Shown piece by piece: positions 8,255 through 16,553 of a DNA stretch of 42,665 bases; position 1 is the stretch's first letter, and every line of letters begins with the position of its first letter. Where the stretch lies: contig NZ_WRPR01000009.1 of the NCBI RefSeq assembly GCF_010367455.1, positions 1-42,665 on the forward strand. Reading direction: 5' to 3'. The notes below the pieces were generated by a model, which was not told the origin of the DNA, searched no databases, and saw only the letters and a list, made by a program, of their open reading frames with translations. This DNA comes from Candidatus Laterigemmans baculatus (GTDB lineage Bacteria; Planctomycetota; Planctomycetia; Pirellulales; Pirellulaceae). Made by a program: the position numbers and the translations under genes.

Positions 8255-8601
8255 GGGCTGTTCGCACCAAGCCCAACCGTGCTCGCCGCGAGCCGCTGAG
8301 ATCGGAAACTGGGAAAGCTGCGTTTGAAGCGGGTTCTGGGTTCGATGGGCCGAGTCTAACGGTCGGGTATCGGTTGCTGAAGATTCGGTCTGGTCCGCTC
8401 CGAACGTTAGACCTTGAGCCCATGGTCCCCGACCGCCGCCGAAGGTGGACGCATGTTGCGGAGCGGTCGGAGAATTCCGCTCCTACCGGTCGCATCGGAT
8501 GCACCGCCCACGGCACCCGCAGTGAAAAGCCTGGAGCTTCTCCAGCCGAGATGCCAATGAGTGAATGCGAAGTGGACCGCTCTCTAATCCAAATCTGAGA
8601 C
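8255..8601 (+). promoter_or_regulatory. Structured leader of the cpaB-cpaC-cpaE genes
   Basis: About 350 bases without a credible gene. GTCTAACG (8354-8361) pairs with CGTTAGAC (8405-8412), with outer GGGC/GCCC support. GGAGCGG (8460-8466) pairs with CCGCTCC (8477-8483). A promoter for the assembly genes probably lies here but no convincing -35/-10 pair is seen. Confidence 0.4.
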
Positions 8602-9726
8602 ATGCGAAACAAATTCATCCCGCTGTTCGTCGCCTTGGTCTTCGGATCCGTCGCGGCAGTCGGTTTCACGAAGATGATGAAAGCAAGTCCGAAGGCCGAG
8701 ACGGTTGAAATCTTCGTAGCGGTTCGCGATATCAACGTTGCTGAGGAATTGACGCAGGAGAGCATTCGGCTGGCCCACTGGCCTGCCGCCGCGGTGCCTC
8801 GCGACGCGATCCTCGACTGGAAGGCGATGGAAGGCAAGTTTGCTTCGCAGCGATTGTACGCCGAAGAGCCGATCGTGCTGCGGAAACTGATGGATTCGAA
8901 AGACACCAAGACGGTCGACATTCCCAAGGGCTTCAACGTCGTCACTCTCAAGACCGATGAGGCGAGCAGCGTCGCCAACCTGGTTTCGCCCGGGGACCGG
9001 GTCAACGTGATCGGGTTTTTCACCAAGAGCGACGTCGTCCCGGCGACGACCACCCGAACCGTGCTGAGCGGCGTAAAAGTGTTCGCGGTCGACGGGCGCA
9101 CCAGCCGTGAGGAAGACGAGGAAGCAGCGGGCAAGGCGGCTCGGACCGTCTCGCTGCTGATCCATGCCGGGGACGCCGAGGCGTGGACGTGTGCCAAGGA
9201 GTTGGGCAAGATCAGCTTGAGCCTGGGGCGACCCGACGACGGCGATACGAGCCCGGGCGAGCCGTCCGGCCCCAACACCGCGGGGCAAGAATTCCTCGCT
9301 TGGCTCGCCGCCCATCAAGAGGCCAAAAATCGCGAGGCGGAACCGAAGGCATCACCGCTCCGGTTCCTCTCAGCCATCCCGACGCCAATCGCACCGCCGA
9401 CCGTCATCACTCCTCCGGCGCCCGCAGCCCCCGCCGTCAAGGAGGAGCCCGAGCTCCCAGCGGCTCCGGCGGAACCGGCCGCTCCGGCGGTCTCCCACCG
9501 GATGGTCAAGATCGGCCCTGAGGGGCAGATGCAGGTATTCACGTGGATCGAAGGCAACCCGATTCCGCAGATCAGCAGCGGCGAGCCGGGAGTGGCACCG
9601 GCCGGAGTGCCGAGTCCGTCGACGAACCTCGCCCCGAGCTCCGGCTCCGATGCCGCTTCGCCGCTCGACTACTTGCACGGGGAGGAGAGCCCCCTGTACG
9701 CCCCGACCGAACAACCGACCTCCTGA
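8602..9726 (+). CDS. cpaB: Flp pilus assembly protein CpaB (RcpC)
   Basis: 374 residues. An N-terminal signal/anchor (KFIPLFVALVFGSVAAVGF) is followed by a SAF-like domain (about 35-100: VEIFVAVRDINVAEELTQES, the RDI-x-x-AEELT pattern) and the RcpC/CpaB-type domain (VANLVSPGDRVNVIGFF, TVLSGVKVFAVDGRT, TVSLLIHAGDAEAWTCAKELGKISLSL) up to about residue 212. This family works in the periplasm with the Tad secretin. The remaining 160 residues form a Pro/Ala-rich tail (APAAPAVKEEPELPAAPAEP) that may span the cell wall; it is longer than usual for the family. It is directly upstream of the secretin gene, which supports the assignment. Confidence 0.9.
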   Translation: MRNKFIPLFVALVFGSVAAVGFTKMMKASPKAETVEIFVAVRDINVAEELTQESIRLAHWPAAAVPRDAILDWKAMEGKFASQRLYAEEPIVLRKLMDSKDTKTVDIPKGFNVVTLKTDEASSVANLVSPGDRVNVIGFFTKSDVVPATTTRTVLSGVKVFAVDGRTSREEDEEAAGKAARTVSLLIHAGDAEAWTCAKELGKISLSLGRPDDGDTSPGEPSGPNTAGQEFLAWLAAHQEAKNREAEPKASPLRFLSAIPTPIAPPTVITPPAPAAPAVKEEPELPAAPAEPAAPAVSHRMVKIGPEGQMQVFTWIEGNPIPQISSGEPGVAPAGVPSPSTNLAPSSGSDAASPLDYLHGEESPLYAPTEQPTS

Positions 9727-9897
9727 TTGACACCGTAGCCGTAGCCTTTGTCCGCTCGTTCCTGATTCGTTCCTGCAATTTTTCGTATCGCACTTTTCCA
9801 ACACTCGACGACGACTGGCTCTCCGCGTGCTGCTTCTTTGCGAAGCCGCGGTGGATGGCATGGATGGAATCCACGGTCACGCAAGGAAGCATTCACG

Positions 9898-11556
9898 ATG
9901 GTTGTGAACTACAAAAAGCGCCGGAGGGCTCTGGTCGTTCTGCTGGCCGGACTCCTGCTCGGGGCCGCCTCGGCGAGCGATCTGCGAGCTCAAACCGCGA
10001 CGCCGGTCAGTGCTTCCGCGGTCAACTACAACGTGACCCATTCGGTCGAGCAGTTGCAGATGATCGTCAAGAGCAGCCGAATCTTGACGCTGGACAAACC
10101 GATCCCCAAGTTCCAGGTCCAGAACGAACAGATCCTGTCGGCCACGCCGATCTCGAGCAACCAGATTCAGGTCTCCGCGCTCGCCCCCGGGATGACGCAG
10201 CTGAATCTGTGGGACAGCGAAGACCAGTTGTACACGGTCGACGTGGCAATCTCCGCCGACGCTCGCGAGGTCGAGGGAATTTTGGCGACCCAGTTCCCCG
10301 GGAGCAACTTGCGGGTCACCGCCCTCTCCAAGGGAGCTGTTCTTTCGGGGACCGTCACCAATGTCGATGACGTCGATCGCGCCCTTCAGATCGTCGAGCA
10401 GTTCTACGCGCAGGTCGTCACGAATGTCCGCGTCGTCGGTGTGCAGCAGATCATGCTGCACACCAAAATCATGGAAGTTTCGCGGACGAAGTTTCGCGAG
10501 CTGGGCGTCGACTGGGTGCTCTCCGATCCGGTCGCCGGCACGGGAGTGGTGTTCGGGGCGGGCGGCTTGATCGACGCTCCGGCGACCGATTTCACCACGA
10601 TCGCTCCGCTCGGACTGCAGGCCAACACTCGAATCGCCGCTTCGTTCGGTCGCACCGATCTGGACGTTCTGATCAAGGCGCTCCGCCAAAACGAACTGGT
10701 CAAAGTCTTGGCCGAACCGACCGTCGTCGCCACCCATGGCCGCCCGGCTCGGTTCATCGTCGGCGGTAAAGTCCCCTACATCGTCCCCACCGGAAACGGT
10801 TCGGTCTCGGTGCAGTACGAAGAGTTCGGGACCTCGGTCGACTTCATGCCCTTCGTCGTCGGGCCCGGACGGGTGCGGTTGGAAGTCCGGCCGGAAGTCA
10901 GCGAACCCGACCCCACTCGCTCGCTGACGGCGCAGGGGATCGCGATTCCCGCTTTCCGCCAGCGATACGTCGAAACCGCCGTGGAGATGAACGCCGGCCA
11001 GACGTTCGCGATCGCCGGTTTGTTGCAGACCCGCGTCGAAGCGACCTCGCGGGCAACGCCCTTCTTCGGCGAATTGCCGGTCATCGGAACTCTCTTCCGC
11101 CGCGTCAGGGAAGAGAACAACGAGATCGAACTGCTGATTACCGTGACTCCGGAATTGGCCGAAGCGATGGATCCGATGCAGGTCCCGCTCGGCGGACCGG
11201 GAATGAACTCCGCTTCGCCGACCGACAAGGAGTTGTACATCGACGGGCACCTCGAAGTGCCGCGGACCGATGATCTCTGCCCGGCACCGGGCTACAACCC
11301 GCCCCACGGGCACCTTGGCACGCATGGGCACCATAACGCGCACGGGCACCTGGGGGCACCTGGGCAATATCCGACTCATGGGCATCCTACAGTCCATGGG
11401 CACTACCCGGTGCCGGATCACCATGCGGTGCAGGGGGGCGAGATCGTCGAACCGCTCGGGAGCGCGACACCCATCGTGCCGAGTGAGCGGCCCACGCACA
11501 TTGCACCGGGTGTGATGATCATGTCACCTTCGGAGGATCCGGATGACGAGCCGTAG
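9898..11556 (+). CDS. cpaC: Flp pilus outer-membrane secretin CpaC (RcpA) with His-rich tail
   Basis: 552 residues from the ATG at 9898, preceded by AAGGAAG at 9883-9889; the frame extends upstream but the signal peptide (RRRALVVLLAGLLLGAASA) begins here. Domains: pilus/secretin N-terminal domain (about 35-115; KSSRILTLDKPIPKFQVQN, then QIQVSALAPGMTQLNLWD), a BON-like segment (about 120-170; KGAVLSGTVTNVDDVDRAL), and the secretin domain (about 180-425), with VLAEPTVVATHGRPARFIVG, GKVPYIVPTG, FGTSVDFMPFV and TPFFGELPVIGTLFR. It forms the outer-membrane pore for the pilus. Unusual: residues about 464-515 contain repeated HGH units (GHLGTHGHHNAHGHLG and relatives), not typical of RcpA proteins, in DNA with a degenerate CAYGGGCAY repeat. 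Confidence 0.93.
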   Translation: MVVNYKKRRRALVVLLAGLLLGAASASDLRAQTATPVSASAVNYNVTHSVEQLQMIVKSSRILTLDKPIPKFQVQNEQILSATPISSNQIQVSALAPGMTQLNLWDSEDQLYTVDVAISADAREVEGILATQFPGSNLRVTALSKGAVLSGTVTNVDDVDRALQIVEQFYAQVVTNVRVVGVQQIMLHTKIMEVSRTKFRELGVDWVLSDPVAGTGVVFGAGGLIDAPATDFTTIAPLGLQANTRIAASFGRTDLDVLIKALRQNELVKVLAEPTVVATHGRPARFIVGGKVPYIVPTGNGSVSVQYEEFGTSVDFMPFVVGPGRVRLEVRPEVSEPDPTRSLTAQGIAIPAFRQRYVETAVEMNAGQTFAIAGLLQTRVEATSRATPFFGELPVIGTLFRRVREENNEIELLITVTPELAEAMDPMQVPLGGPGMNSASPTDKELYIDGHLEVPRTDDLCPAPGYNPPHGHLGTHGHHNAHGHLGAPGQYPTHGHPTVHGHYPVPDHHAVQGGEIVEPLGSATPIVPSERPTHIAPGVMIMSPSEDPDDEP

Positions 11557-11657
11557 GGAGTCTCGCCGATAAAACTTCCCGGCTGATAAGACTTTCCGCT
11601 CGTTGAATTCCCCGTCGGCCTGCCACGCACGTCCTTCACGTCCAGAATTTGTATCCC

Positions 11658-12878
11658 ATGAGTACCGTCCTCCGACTCGCGATCGTCGACCCGCACGACA
11701 ACACGCGGGAGTCACTCAAAACCATGCTGATGGGCATGGAGATGGTGTGGCTGGAAGCGGAATGCTCGCGGTACGAGTTCTTTCCGGATGTAATCCGCGA
11801 AACCGCTCCGGACATCGGCGTGGTTTCGCTCGACAGCAACCCGGAGCAAGCCATCGAACTGGTCCGTCGCCTTTCGAGCGAGGTTCCAGGGACGATCCTG
11901 TTGGTCGCCTCGAGCCATACCGACGGGCAGCTGATCCTCCGCTCGATGCGGGCCGGGGCGCGGGAGTTCTTGACGCTGCCGATTACCGCCGAAGAGCTTG
12001 GGACGGCGCTTGAGCGCGTCGGGGCGACCAAATTTGCCTCCGGTGATGGCAAGAGCCGAACCTGCCAAGTGATCTCGGTCGCTGGTGCCACTGGAGGCGT
12101 CGGATCGACCAGTATCGCGGTGAATCTCGGCTGCATGCTGGCAAGCCAACCGGGGAATTCGGTGGCACTGGTCGATTTGGATTTGGCTTTGGGCGACGCC
12201 GACGTCTTCCTCGACTCGATCCCCGACTACACGTTGGCGGATGTTTCGCAGAGCGTCTCGCGGCTCGACATTCAGCTTCTCAAACGCTCGCTCACCAAAC
12301 ACCAAACCGGATTGTATTTGCTCCCGCGACCGGTCGAGCTGCAAGATTCCCAAATGATCACGGCTGAAGGGATGCACAAGGTGCTCGGCCTCCTCAAAGC
12401 CTCCTTCACACACCTGATTATCGACCTTTCTAAAACCTATAGTGCGATCGATATGACCGCGCTCGAATTGTCGAATCATGTGATTCTGATCAGCCAGCTC
12501 GACTTGCCATGCTTGCGGAACGTCGTGCGGTTGTTGATGAGCTTTGATGAGATCGAGGGCTTGAAGGAGAAAGTCCAGATCGTCGTCAACCGAGCCGATT
12601 TGGAGTCGGGACAGATCAGTCTCAAAAAAGCTAAAGAGACGATCGGCCGCGATATCTTTGCGCAGCTGCCGAACGACTACCGGACAATGGTCGAAGTCCG
12701 CAACAATGGCGTTCCCCTGGTCACGCAGGCTCCCAAGGCAGCCATCACGCAGGCCCTGCGCGATCTAATCGTGAAGCTGATCGGCAATCCGAAGGGGGAA
12801 GGCGAGGAGCCGGAGGAAGCCGAAAAGGTCGCGACCGGCGGCTGGCGAAAATTCTGGCCCGGGCAGAAATCGAGCTAG
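11658..12878 (+). CDS. cpaE: CpaE/TadZ-like pilus localisation ATPase
   Basis: 406 residues from the ATG at 11658 (a TTG 9 bases earlier is possible). Residues 1-120 form a receiver-like domain (LAIVDPHDNTRESLKTML) that keeps the fold pattern, though its phospho-site region reads VVSLDSNPEQ. From about 134 it is a MinD/ParA-type ATPase: the P-loop GATGGVGSTS (143-152) has Ser150 where MinD has the Walker A lysine, as is common in TadZ/CpaE. VALVDLDLALGDADVFLDS is the switch region and VNRADLESGQIS follows. TadZ proteins place the Tad machine at a cell site. The C-terminal tail (EGEEPEEAEKVATGGWRKFW) is acidic then aromatic. The TAG stop lies inside an inverted repeat shared with the convergent gene. 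Confidence 0.88.
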   Translation: MSTVLRLAIVDPHDNTRESLKTMLMGMEMVWLEAECSRYEFFPDVIRETAPDIGVVSLDSNPEQAIELVRRLSSEVPGTILLVASSHTDGQLILRSMRAGAREFLTLPITAEELGTALERVGATKFASGDGKSRTCQVISVAGATGGVGSTSIAVNLGCMLASQPGNSVALVDLDLALGDADVFLDSIPDYTLADVSQSVSRLDIQLLKRSLTKHQTGLYLLPRPVELQDSQMITAEGMHKVLGLLKASFTHLIIDLSKTYSAIDMTALELSNHVILISQLDLPCLRNVVRLLMSFDEIEGLKEKVQIVVNRADLESGQISLKKAKETIGRDIFAQLPNDYRTMVEVRNNGVPLVTQAPKAAITQALRDLIVKLIGNPKGEGEEPEEAEKVATGGWRKFWPGQKSS

Positions 12879-12962
12879 GCTCTATCAGCCCAGCAAGCCT
12901 CACGTTCTTTCTTCACCCTCCCGGGGGGAGGGTGACGTGTCGGTTCGTCTGACAGAGCCTAG
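12875..12962. repeat. Inverted repeat with CTAG ends, likely bidirectional terminator
   Basis: CTAGGCTCTATCAG (12875-12888) pairs with CTGACAGAGCCTAG (12949-12962) with one mismatch. Inside, CACCCTCCC (12914-12922) pairs with GGGAGGGTG (12926-12934). The TAG stop of cpaE (12876-12878) and the TAG stop of the convergent ubiD-like gene (complement of 12959-12961) both lie in the terminal CTAG. A related element follows gyrA (42395-42579). Confidence 0.85.
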
Positions 12963-14812
12963 AGGTATTGAGCCAGCTCGCCGCCGCGAGTCGCTCGGGC
13001 GTCGACTCGTTTTTGGATCTTGGGATCTTCGACCAGCGGCGGAGCGTGATGGGGTTTGCGGCGAGCATCGATCACCATCGAGCCGCGGCAGCCCCAGTGG
13101 CGGTGGACCGTTTCAGCGGCGATCCCATCGATATCGCTCGCCGGATTGCTGCGAGTGAACGTTACCCACAGCCAGTTTTCCAGCCGTTCCGCTGCAAACC
13201 GGGCGTCGTCAACCAGCGTGACCAGCGGAAAACGATTGATCGGATCGGTCGCTGAAAACGCGTCGCAGAATTCTCTGGCCGCCGTGGCTCGCTCGGATCC
13301 GCCCGTCGTTGCGGAGCCAGTGGCGGAGGGAGCCGTGATCGCCAGAATCCCGGGAGCGACGACTCGCGGATCGTGATAGCCCGGCGGGAGCCGCAGCTCG
13401 CCGGGAAGTTCCGTCGGCAGTTCCCGCAGCGGAGCGCCGGTGGCTGCAATGACGACCTTGCTTCCACGGTTGAGCCCTTCGCCCGAGTAATCGAGGGTGT
13501 CGATCGTGGTTCGGGTTTGGAAGTGCAGGTCGCGCCGCCAGTCGACGCGGCGGAGCAAGTGCTCGAGGAACCGTGGGACGCAGTCGACTCGCAGCGCCGG
13601 ATCATCCGCACCGTTGACGATCATCAGATACTTGGCCAGCGACAGTTGACCGTTGCCGAGGATCGCGTGCGCCTGGGTCAGCAGCTCGGCCGGCTCGGTG
13701 GTTTCGAGGAACGGCATGTACCGCTCGCTGCCGATCGCCAGCAGCAGCGGATGGACGCCGGCGGCATCCACGGCATGCACCGCTTGGACCCCGGGGATCA
13801 CCGTCGGGATGATCGGACCGGTCAATTCGTGGATCAGTTCTCCGAACGTAGTATCCTCTTGCGGCGGGCGTCCGACGACGGTGAACGGCCAAACCGCACC
13901 CTCGCGATGCCACACCCGTTCGACGTGCAGCACCGGGAAGTCGTGCTGCAGGCTGTAGTATCCGAGGTGGTCGCCAAAGGGGCCTTCGGGTTTGGACTCC
14001 CCCGGAACAATGTGACCGCGAATCGCAAAGTCGGCGTCGGCGTACACGGGGGCCTTTCCGGGTTCGACGATCATGCGGATCCGGCGACCGGCCAGGGCAC
14101 CAGCGAAAGTCAGTTCGGTCAGCCCCTCGGGCAGCGGCATCACCGCTGCCAAAGTCATCGCGGGAGAACCGCCGACGGTGACGGCGACGCGGAGCGCTTC
14201 GCCGCGCGCCAGCGCCGCGCGGTGGTGGACGCCGATCCCGCGATGGATTTGGTAATGCAAACCGACTTCGTCCGCGGCGTACTGGTTGCCGGCGAGCTGA
14301 ACGCGGTACATCCCGAGGTTGATCCGCATCAAGTTGCCTGCCGCTTCGGGATCTTCGCTGAGGACTTGCGGAAGGGTCACAAACGCTCCGCCGTCGTCGG
14401 GCCACGACTGGATCTGGGGGAGCTCGTCGATGCGGCAGCGGTGGGCCTGGACTGGACCGCGAGAAACCCGCTGGGGCAGCATCCGCAGCGCCGCCAGCGG
14501 GACGCTCGCATACCGCCAAGGGTGCCGCGGAAGGGCTTGGGGATCGATCTTCAACTCGACCAGACGCCGCACCGACTCGAGCGTGTCGCGAAACAGGTAG
14601 CGGGCTTGGTCGAGCGAACCGAACAGGTTGGAGACGCAGGGGAATCCGCAGCCGCGGACGCGGGGGAAGTAGACCGCCGGTCCGCCGCGGGCATAGACCC
14701 GCCGCTGAATCTCCGCCATTTCGAGGAACGAGTCGACTTCGTCTTCGCACTCCACCAGGCGGCCCCCCCGGCGTAGATCCTCGACGACCTCTCGAGTGCT
14801 GCGGTGTTTCAT
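12959..14812 (-). CDS. UbiD-family decarboxylase (prFMN-dependent), possible menaquinone-pathway enzyme
   Basis: 617 residues. Clear UbiD signatures: INLGMYRVQLAGNQ with the conserved Arg170, a HYQIHRGIGVHH segment, the middle-domain motif VPGESKPEGPFGDHLGYYS with Glu276 and Asp281 at the catalytic carboxylate positions, and a conserved C-terminal DDARFAAERLENWLWVTFTR. UbiD enzymes use prenylated FMN made by UbiX to decarboxylate aromatic or alpha,beta-unsaturated acids. The length is like the roughly 600-residue group annotated as menaquinone (futalosine-type) decarboxylases rather than classical UbiD of about 490. That role fits a menaquinone-using planctomycete but is inferred. No UbiX or mqn gene is nearby. 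It is convergent with cpaE, and the two share an inverted repeat at their stops. Confidence 0.85.
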   Translation of the reverse strand: MKHRSTREVVEDLRRGGRLVECEDEVDSFLEMAEIQRRVYARGGPAVYFPRVRGCGFPCVSNLFGSLDQARYLFRDTLESVRRLVELKIDPQALPRHPWRYASVPLAALRMLPQRVSRGPVQAHRCRIDELPQIQSWPDDGGAFVTLPQVLSEDPEAAGNLMRINLGMYRVQLAGNQYAADEVGLHYQIHRGIGVHHRAALARGEALRVAVTVGGSPAMTLAAVMPLPEGLTELTFAGALAGRRIRMIVEPGKAPVYADADFAIRGHIVPGESKPEGPFGDHLGYYSLQHDFPVLHVERVWHREGAVWPFTVVGRPPQEDTTFGELIHELTGPIIPTVIPGVQAVHAVDAAGVHPLLLAIGSERYMPFLETTEPAELLTQAHAILGNGQLSLAKYLMIVNGADDPALRVDCVPRFLEHLLRRVDWRRDLHFQTRTTIDTLDYSGEGLNRGSKVVIAATGAPLRELPTELPGELRLPPGYHDPRVVAPGILAITAPSATGSATTGGSERATAAREFCDAFSATDPINRFPLVTLVDDARFAAERLENWLWVTFTRSNPASDIDGIAAETVHRHWGCRGSMVIDARRKPHHAPPLVEDPKIQKRVDARATRGGELAQYL

Positions 14813-14929
14813 GGGAGTTTGCCGCGCTGAGCGGGTCGAGGGCGGGAGTGGGCGAGGGCGTGGTGGGACAAACGGGACGGACGCGCTAGACTGGGCGTCT
14901 GTCGGGAAACCCGGGGCTTTTGGTCCTTT

Positions 14930-15007
14930 TGAGCCGTAGGCGCTAGCCTCGGGCCTCGCGACCCTGGGTTTTCCGCTGCGGAACCCGCGGCTAGCGCCGT
15001 CGGCTCA
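14930..15007. repeat. 78-bp nested palindromic repeat, copy 2
   Basis: Same 78-bp layout as 8177-8254: outer 24-base arms with GGCGCTAGCC and inner TTCCGC-T-GCGGAA. Differences are confined mainly to the stretch before the inner stem. It lies between the divergent ubiD-like and pepA genes, so here it cannot be a 3'-end terminator of either. Confidence 0.88.
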
Positions 15008-15077
15008 GTGTTCTCTGACGGCGTCCCTCGACACTCCCCCTTTTTACGCCCCTTTGAATTATCAGGATGCATCAGGA

Positions 15078-16541
15078 ATGAAGACATCGGCGATCGACGG
15101 CGACGGAGTCTCGATGGAATGCGACGCGCTGGTCATCGGCCTCGACGCCGAAGGTAAGCTCGGAAGCTCCGGAGTGAAAGCCGACCAGAGCGGAGGCGGC
15201 TGGCTTTCGCGAGCGATTGCCCGTGGCGATTTGTCGGGGAAACGGGGCGAGGCGGTTCTGCTTCCCTCGCCGCTGGAACGCGGACCGGCAGCCTTTTTAG
15301 TCGTCGGAACCGGAGACGCCACCGCCGGTGGTAGCCCAGCAGGAGCGGCGTTCGAGATCGGAGCCGCGGCGATGCGCCGGCTTGCCGACCGAGCTCGCGG
15401 CGAGGTGGTTTTCTCGCTCAGCGATGTCATCACCGGCGAAGCGAACCGGCGGAACCTGGTCTGTGGAGCGGTCGCGGGTACGGCTGGTCAGGATTTGTAC
15501 CAGCGCGAACGGAAGCTCCATCCGCCGGCTTCCGTCCAGTTCGCCGGCTTCAGCGAAACGAGCGTCCGCGAGGGGACGATCGTCGGCGAAGCGATGAACC
15601 TGACGCGTCGGTTGGTCAACGAGCCAGCGTGCGTGATCTATCCCAGCTCGTTTGCCGACGAAGCGACGAAACTCGGCGAGGCGTGCGGACTGGAGGTTGA
15701 GGTCTGGGACGAGAGCCGACTGGAACAGGAGAATTGCCGAGCGCTGCTGGCCGTCGGCCGCGGGTCGGCCCGGGAGAGCCGCTTGGTCAAACTTCGATAC
15801 CAGGGTGCCGGAGACGACCGCCCGCCGATCGCCCTGGTCGGCAAAGGAGTGACTTTCGATAGCGGCGGGTTGTCGATCAAACCGAGCGACGGAATGCTCA
15901 CCATGAAGTGCGACATGGCCGGAGCCGCGACAGTGCTCGGCGTGATCTCGGCGGCGGCTCGCTTGGGGATCAAAGAGAATATCGTGGGGCTGGTCGGGCT
16001 GGCGGAAAACATGGTCGCCGGCGACTCGTTCAAGCTCGGCGACGTGCTCCACACCCGCAGCGGCAAAACGGTCGAGGTGCACAATACCGACGCCGAGGGA
16101 CGACTCGTCCTGGCCGACACCCTCGACGTGGCTCTCGAGGAATCGCCGCGGGGGATCGTGGACTTGGCCACGCTGACCGGAGCTTGCGTGGTCGCCCTCG
16201 GCGTGGACGTCTGCGGCCTGTTTACCAACAATCGGCCGCTGCTCGATTCGGTTCGCCGGGCTGCCGGAGAGGCCGGCGAACCGGTGTGGGAACTGCCGAT
16301 GTTCGACTTCTACGCCGAGCAGATTCGCAGCAAAGTCGCCGACATTAAGAACGTCGGGGAGGGACGTTGGGGCGGAGCAATCACGGCCGCCAAGTTCCTC
16401 GAGGAGTTCGTTGCGGGAACGCCCTGGGTCCACATCGACATCGCCGGCCCCGCATTCGCCGACAATCCGAAACCGATGCGCGACGCCGGAGCGACCGGCG
16501 TCATGGTCCGGTCGCTCGTGAACCTGCTCGAGAACGGCTGA
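15078..16541 (+). CDS. pepA: Leucyl aminopeptidase (M17 family)
   Basis: 487 residues from the ATG at 15078; a TTG at 15054 would add 8. The C-terminal catalytic domain is fully conserved: GKGVTFDSGGLSIKPSDGM supplies Lys256, Asp261 and Lys268, MKCDMAGA supplies Asp279, and the family signature NTDAEGRL supplies Asp338, Glu340 and Arg342. These keep the spacing known for the two-zinc site of E. coli PepA, offset by 14. The N-terminal 160 residues are the macro-like domain. The enzyme removes N-terminal residues in the cytoplasm and is usually hexameric. It ends 12 bases from the stop of the convergent gene at 16554. A 78-bp palindromic repeat lies in its upstream region. Confidence 0.96.
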   Translation: MKTSAIDGDGVSMECDALVIGLDAEGKLGSSGVKADQSGGGWLSRAIARGDLSGKRGEAVLLPSPLERGPAAFLVVGTGDATAGGSPAGAAFEIGAAAMRRLADRARGEVVFSLSDVITGEANRRNLVCGAVAGTAGQDLYQRERKLHPPASVQFAGFSETSVREGTIVGEAMNLTRRLVNEPACVIYPSSFADEATKLGEACGLEVEVWDESRLEQENCRALLAVGRGSARESRLVKLRYQGAGDDRPPIALVGKGVTFDSGGLSIKPSDGMLTMKCDMAGAATVLGVISAAARLGIKENIVGLVGLAENMVAGDSFKLGDVLHTRSGKTVEVHNTDAEGRLVLADTLDVALEESPRGIVDLATLTGACVVALGVDVCGLFTNNRPLLDSVRRAAGEAGEPVWELPMFDFYAEQIRSKVADIKNVGEGRWGGAITAAKFLEEFVAGTPWVHIDIAGPAFADNPKPMRDAGATGVMVRSLVNLLENG

Positions 16542-16553
16542 GCGCGGGCCAGC

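Noticed and set aside
8374-8598. 74-codon plus-strand frame before cpaB
   Set aside because: Arg/Pro-rich translation without domain pattern, no ribosome site, lies across the structured leader stems.
9877-11499. 540-codon minus-strand frame
   Set aside because: Antisense to the secretin gene; composition typical of high G+C shadow frames.
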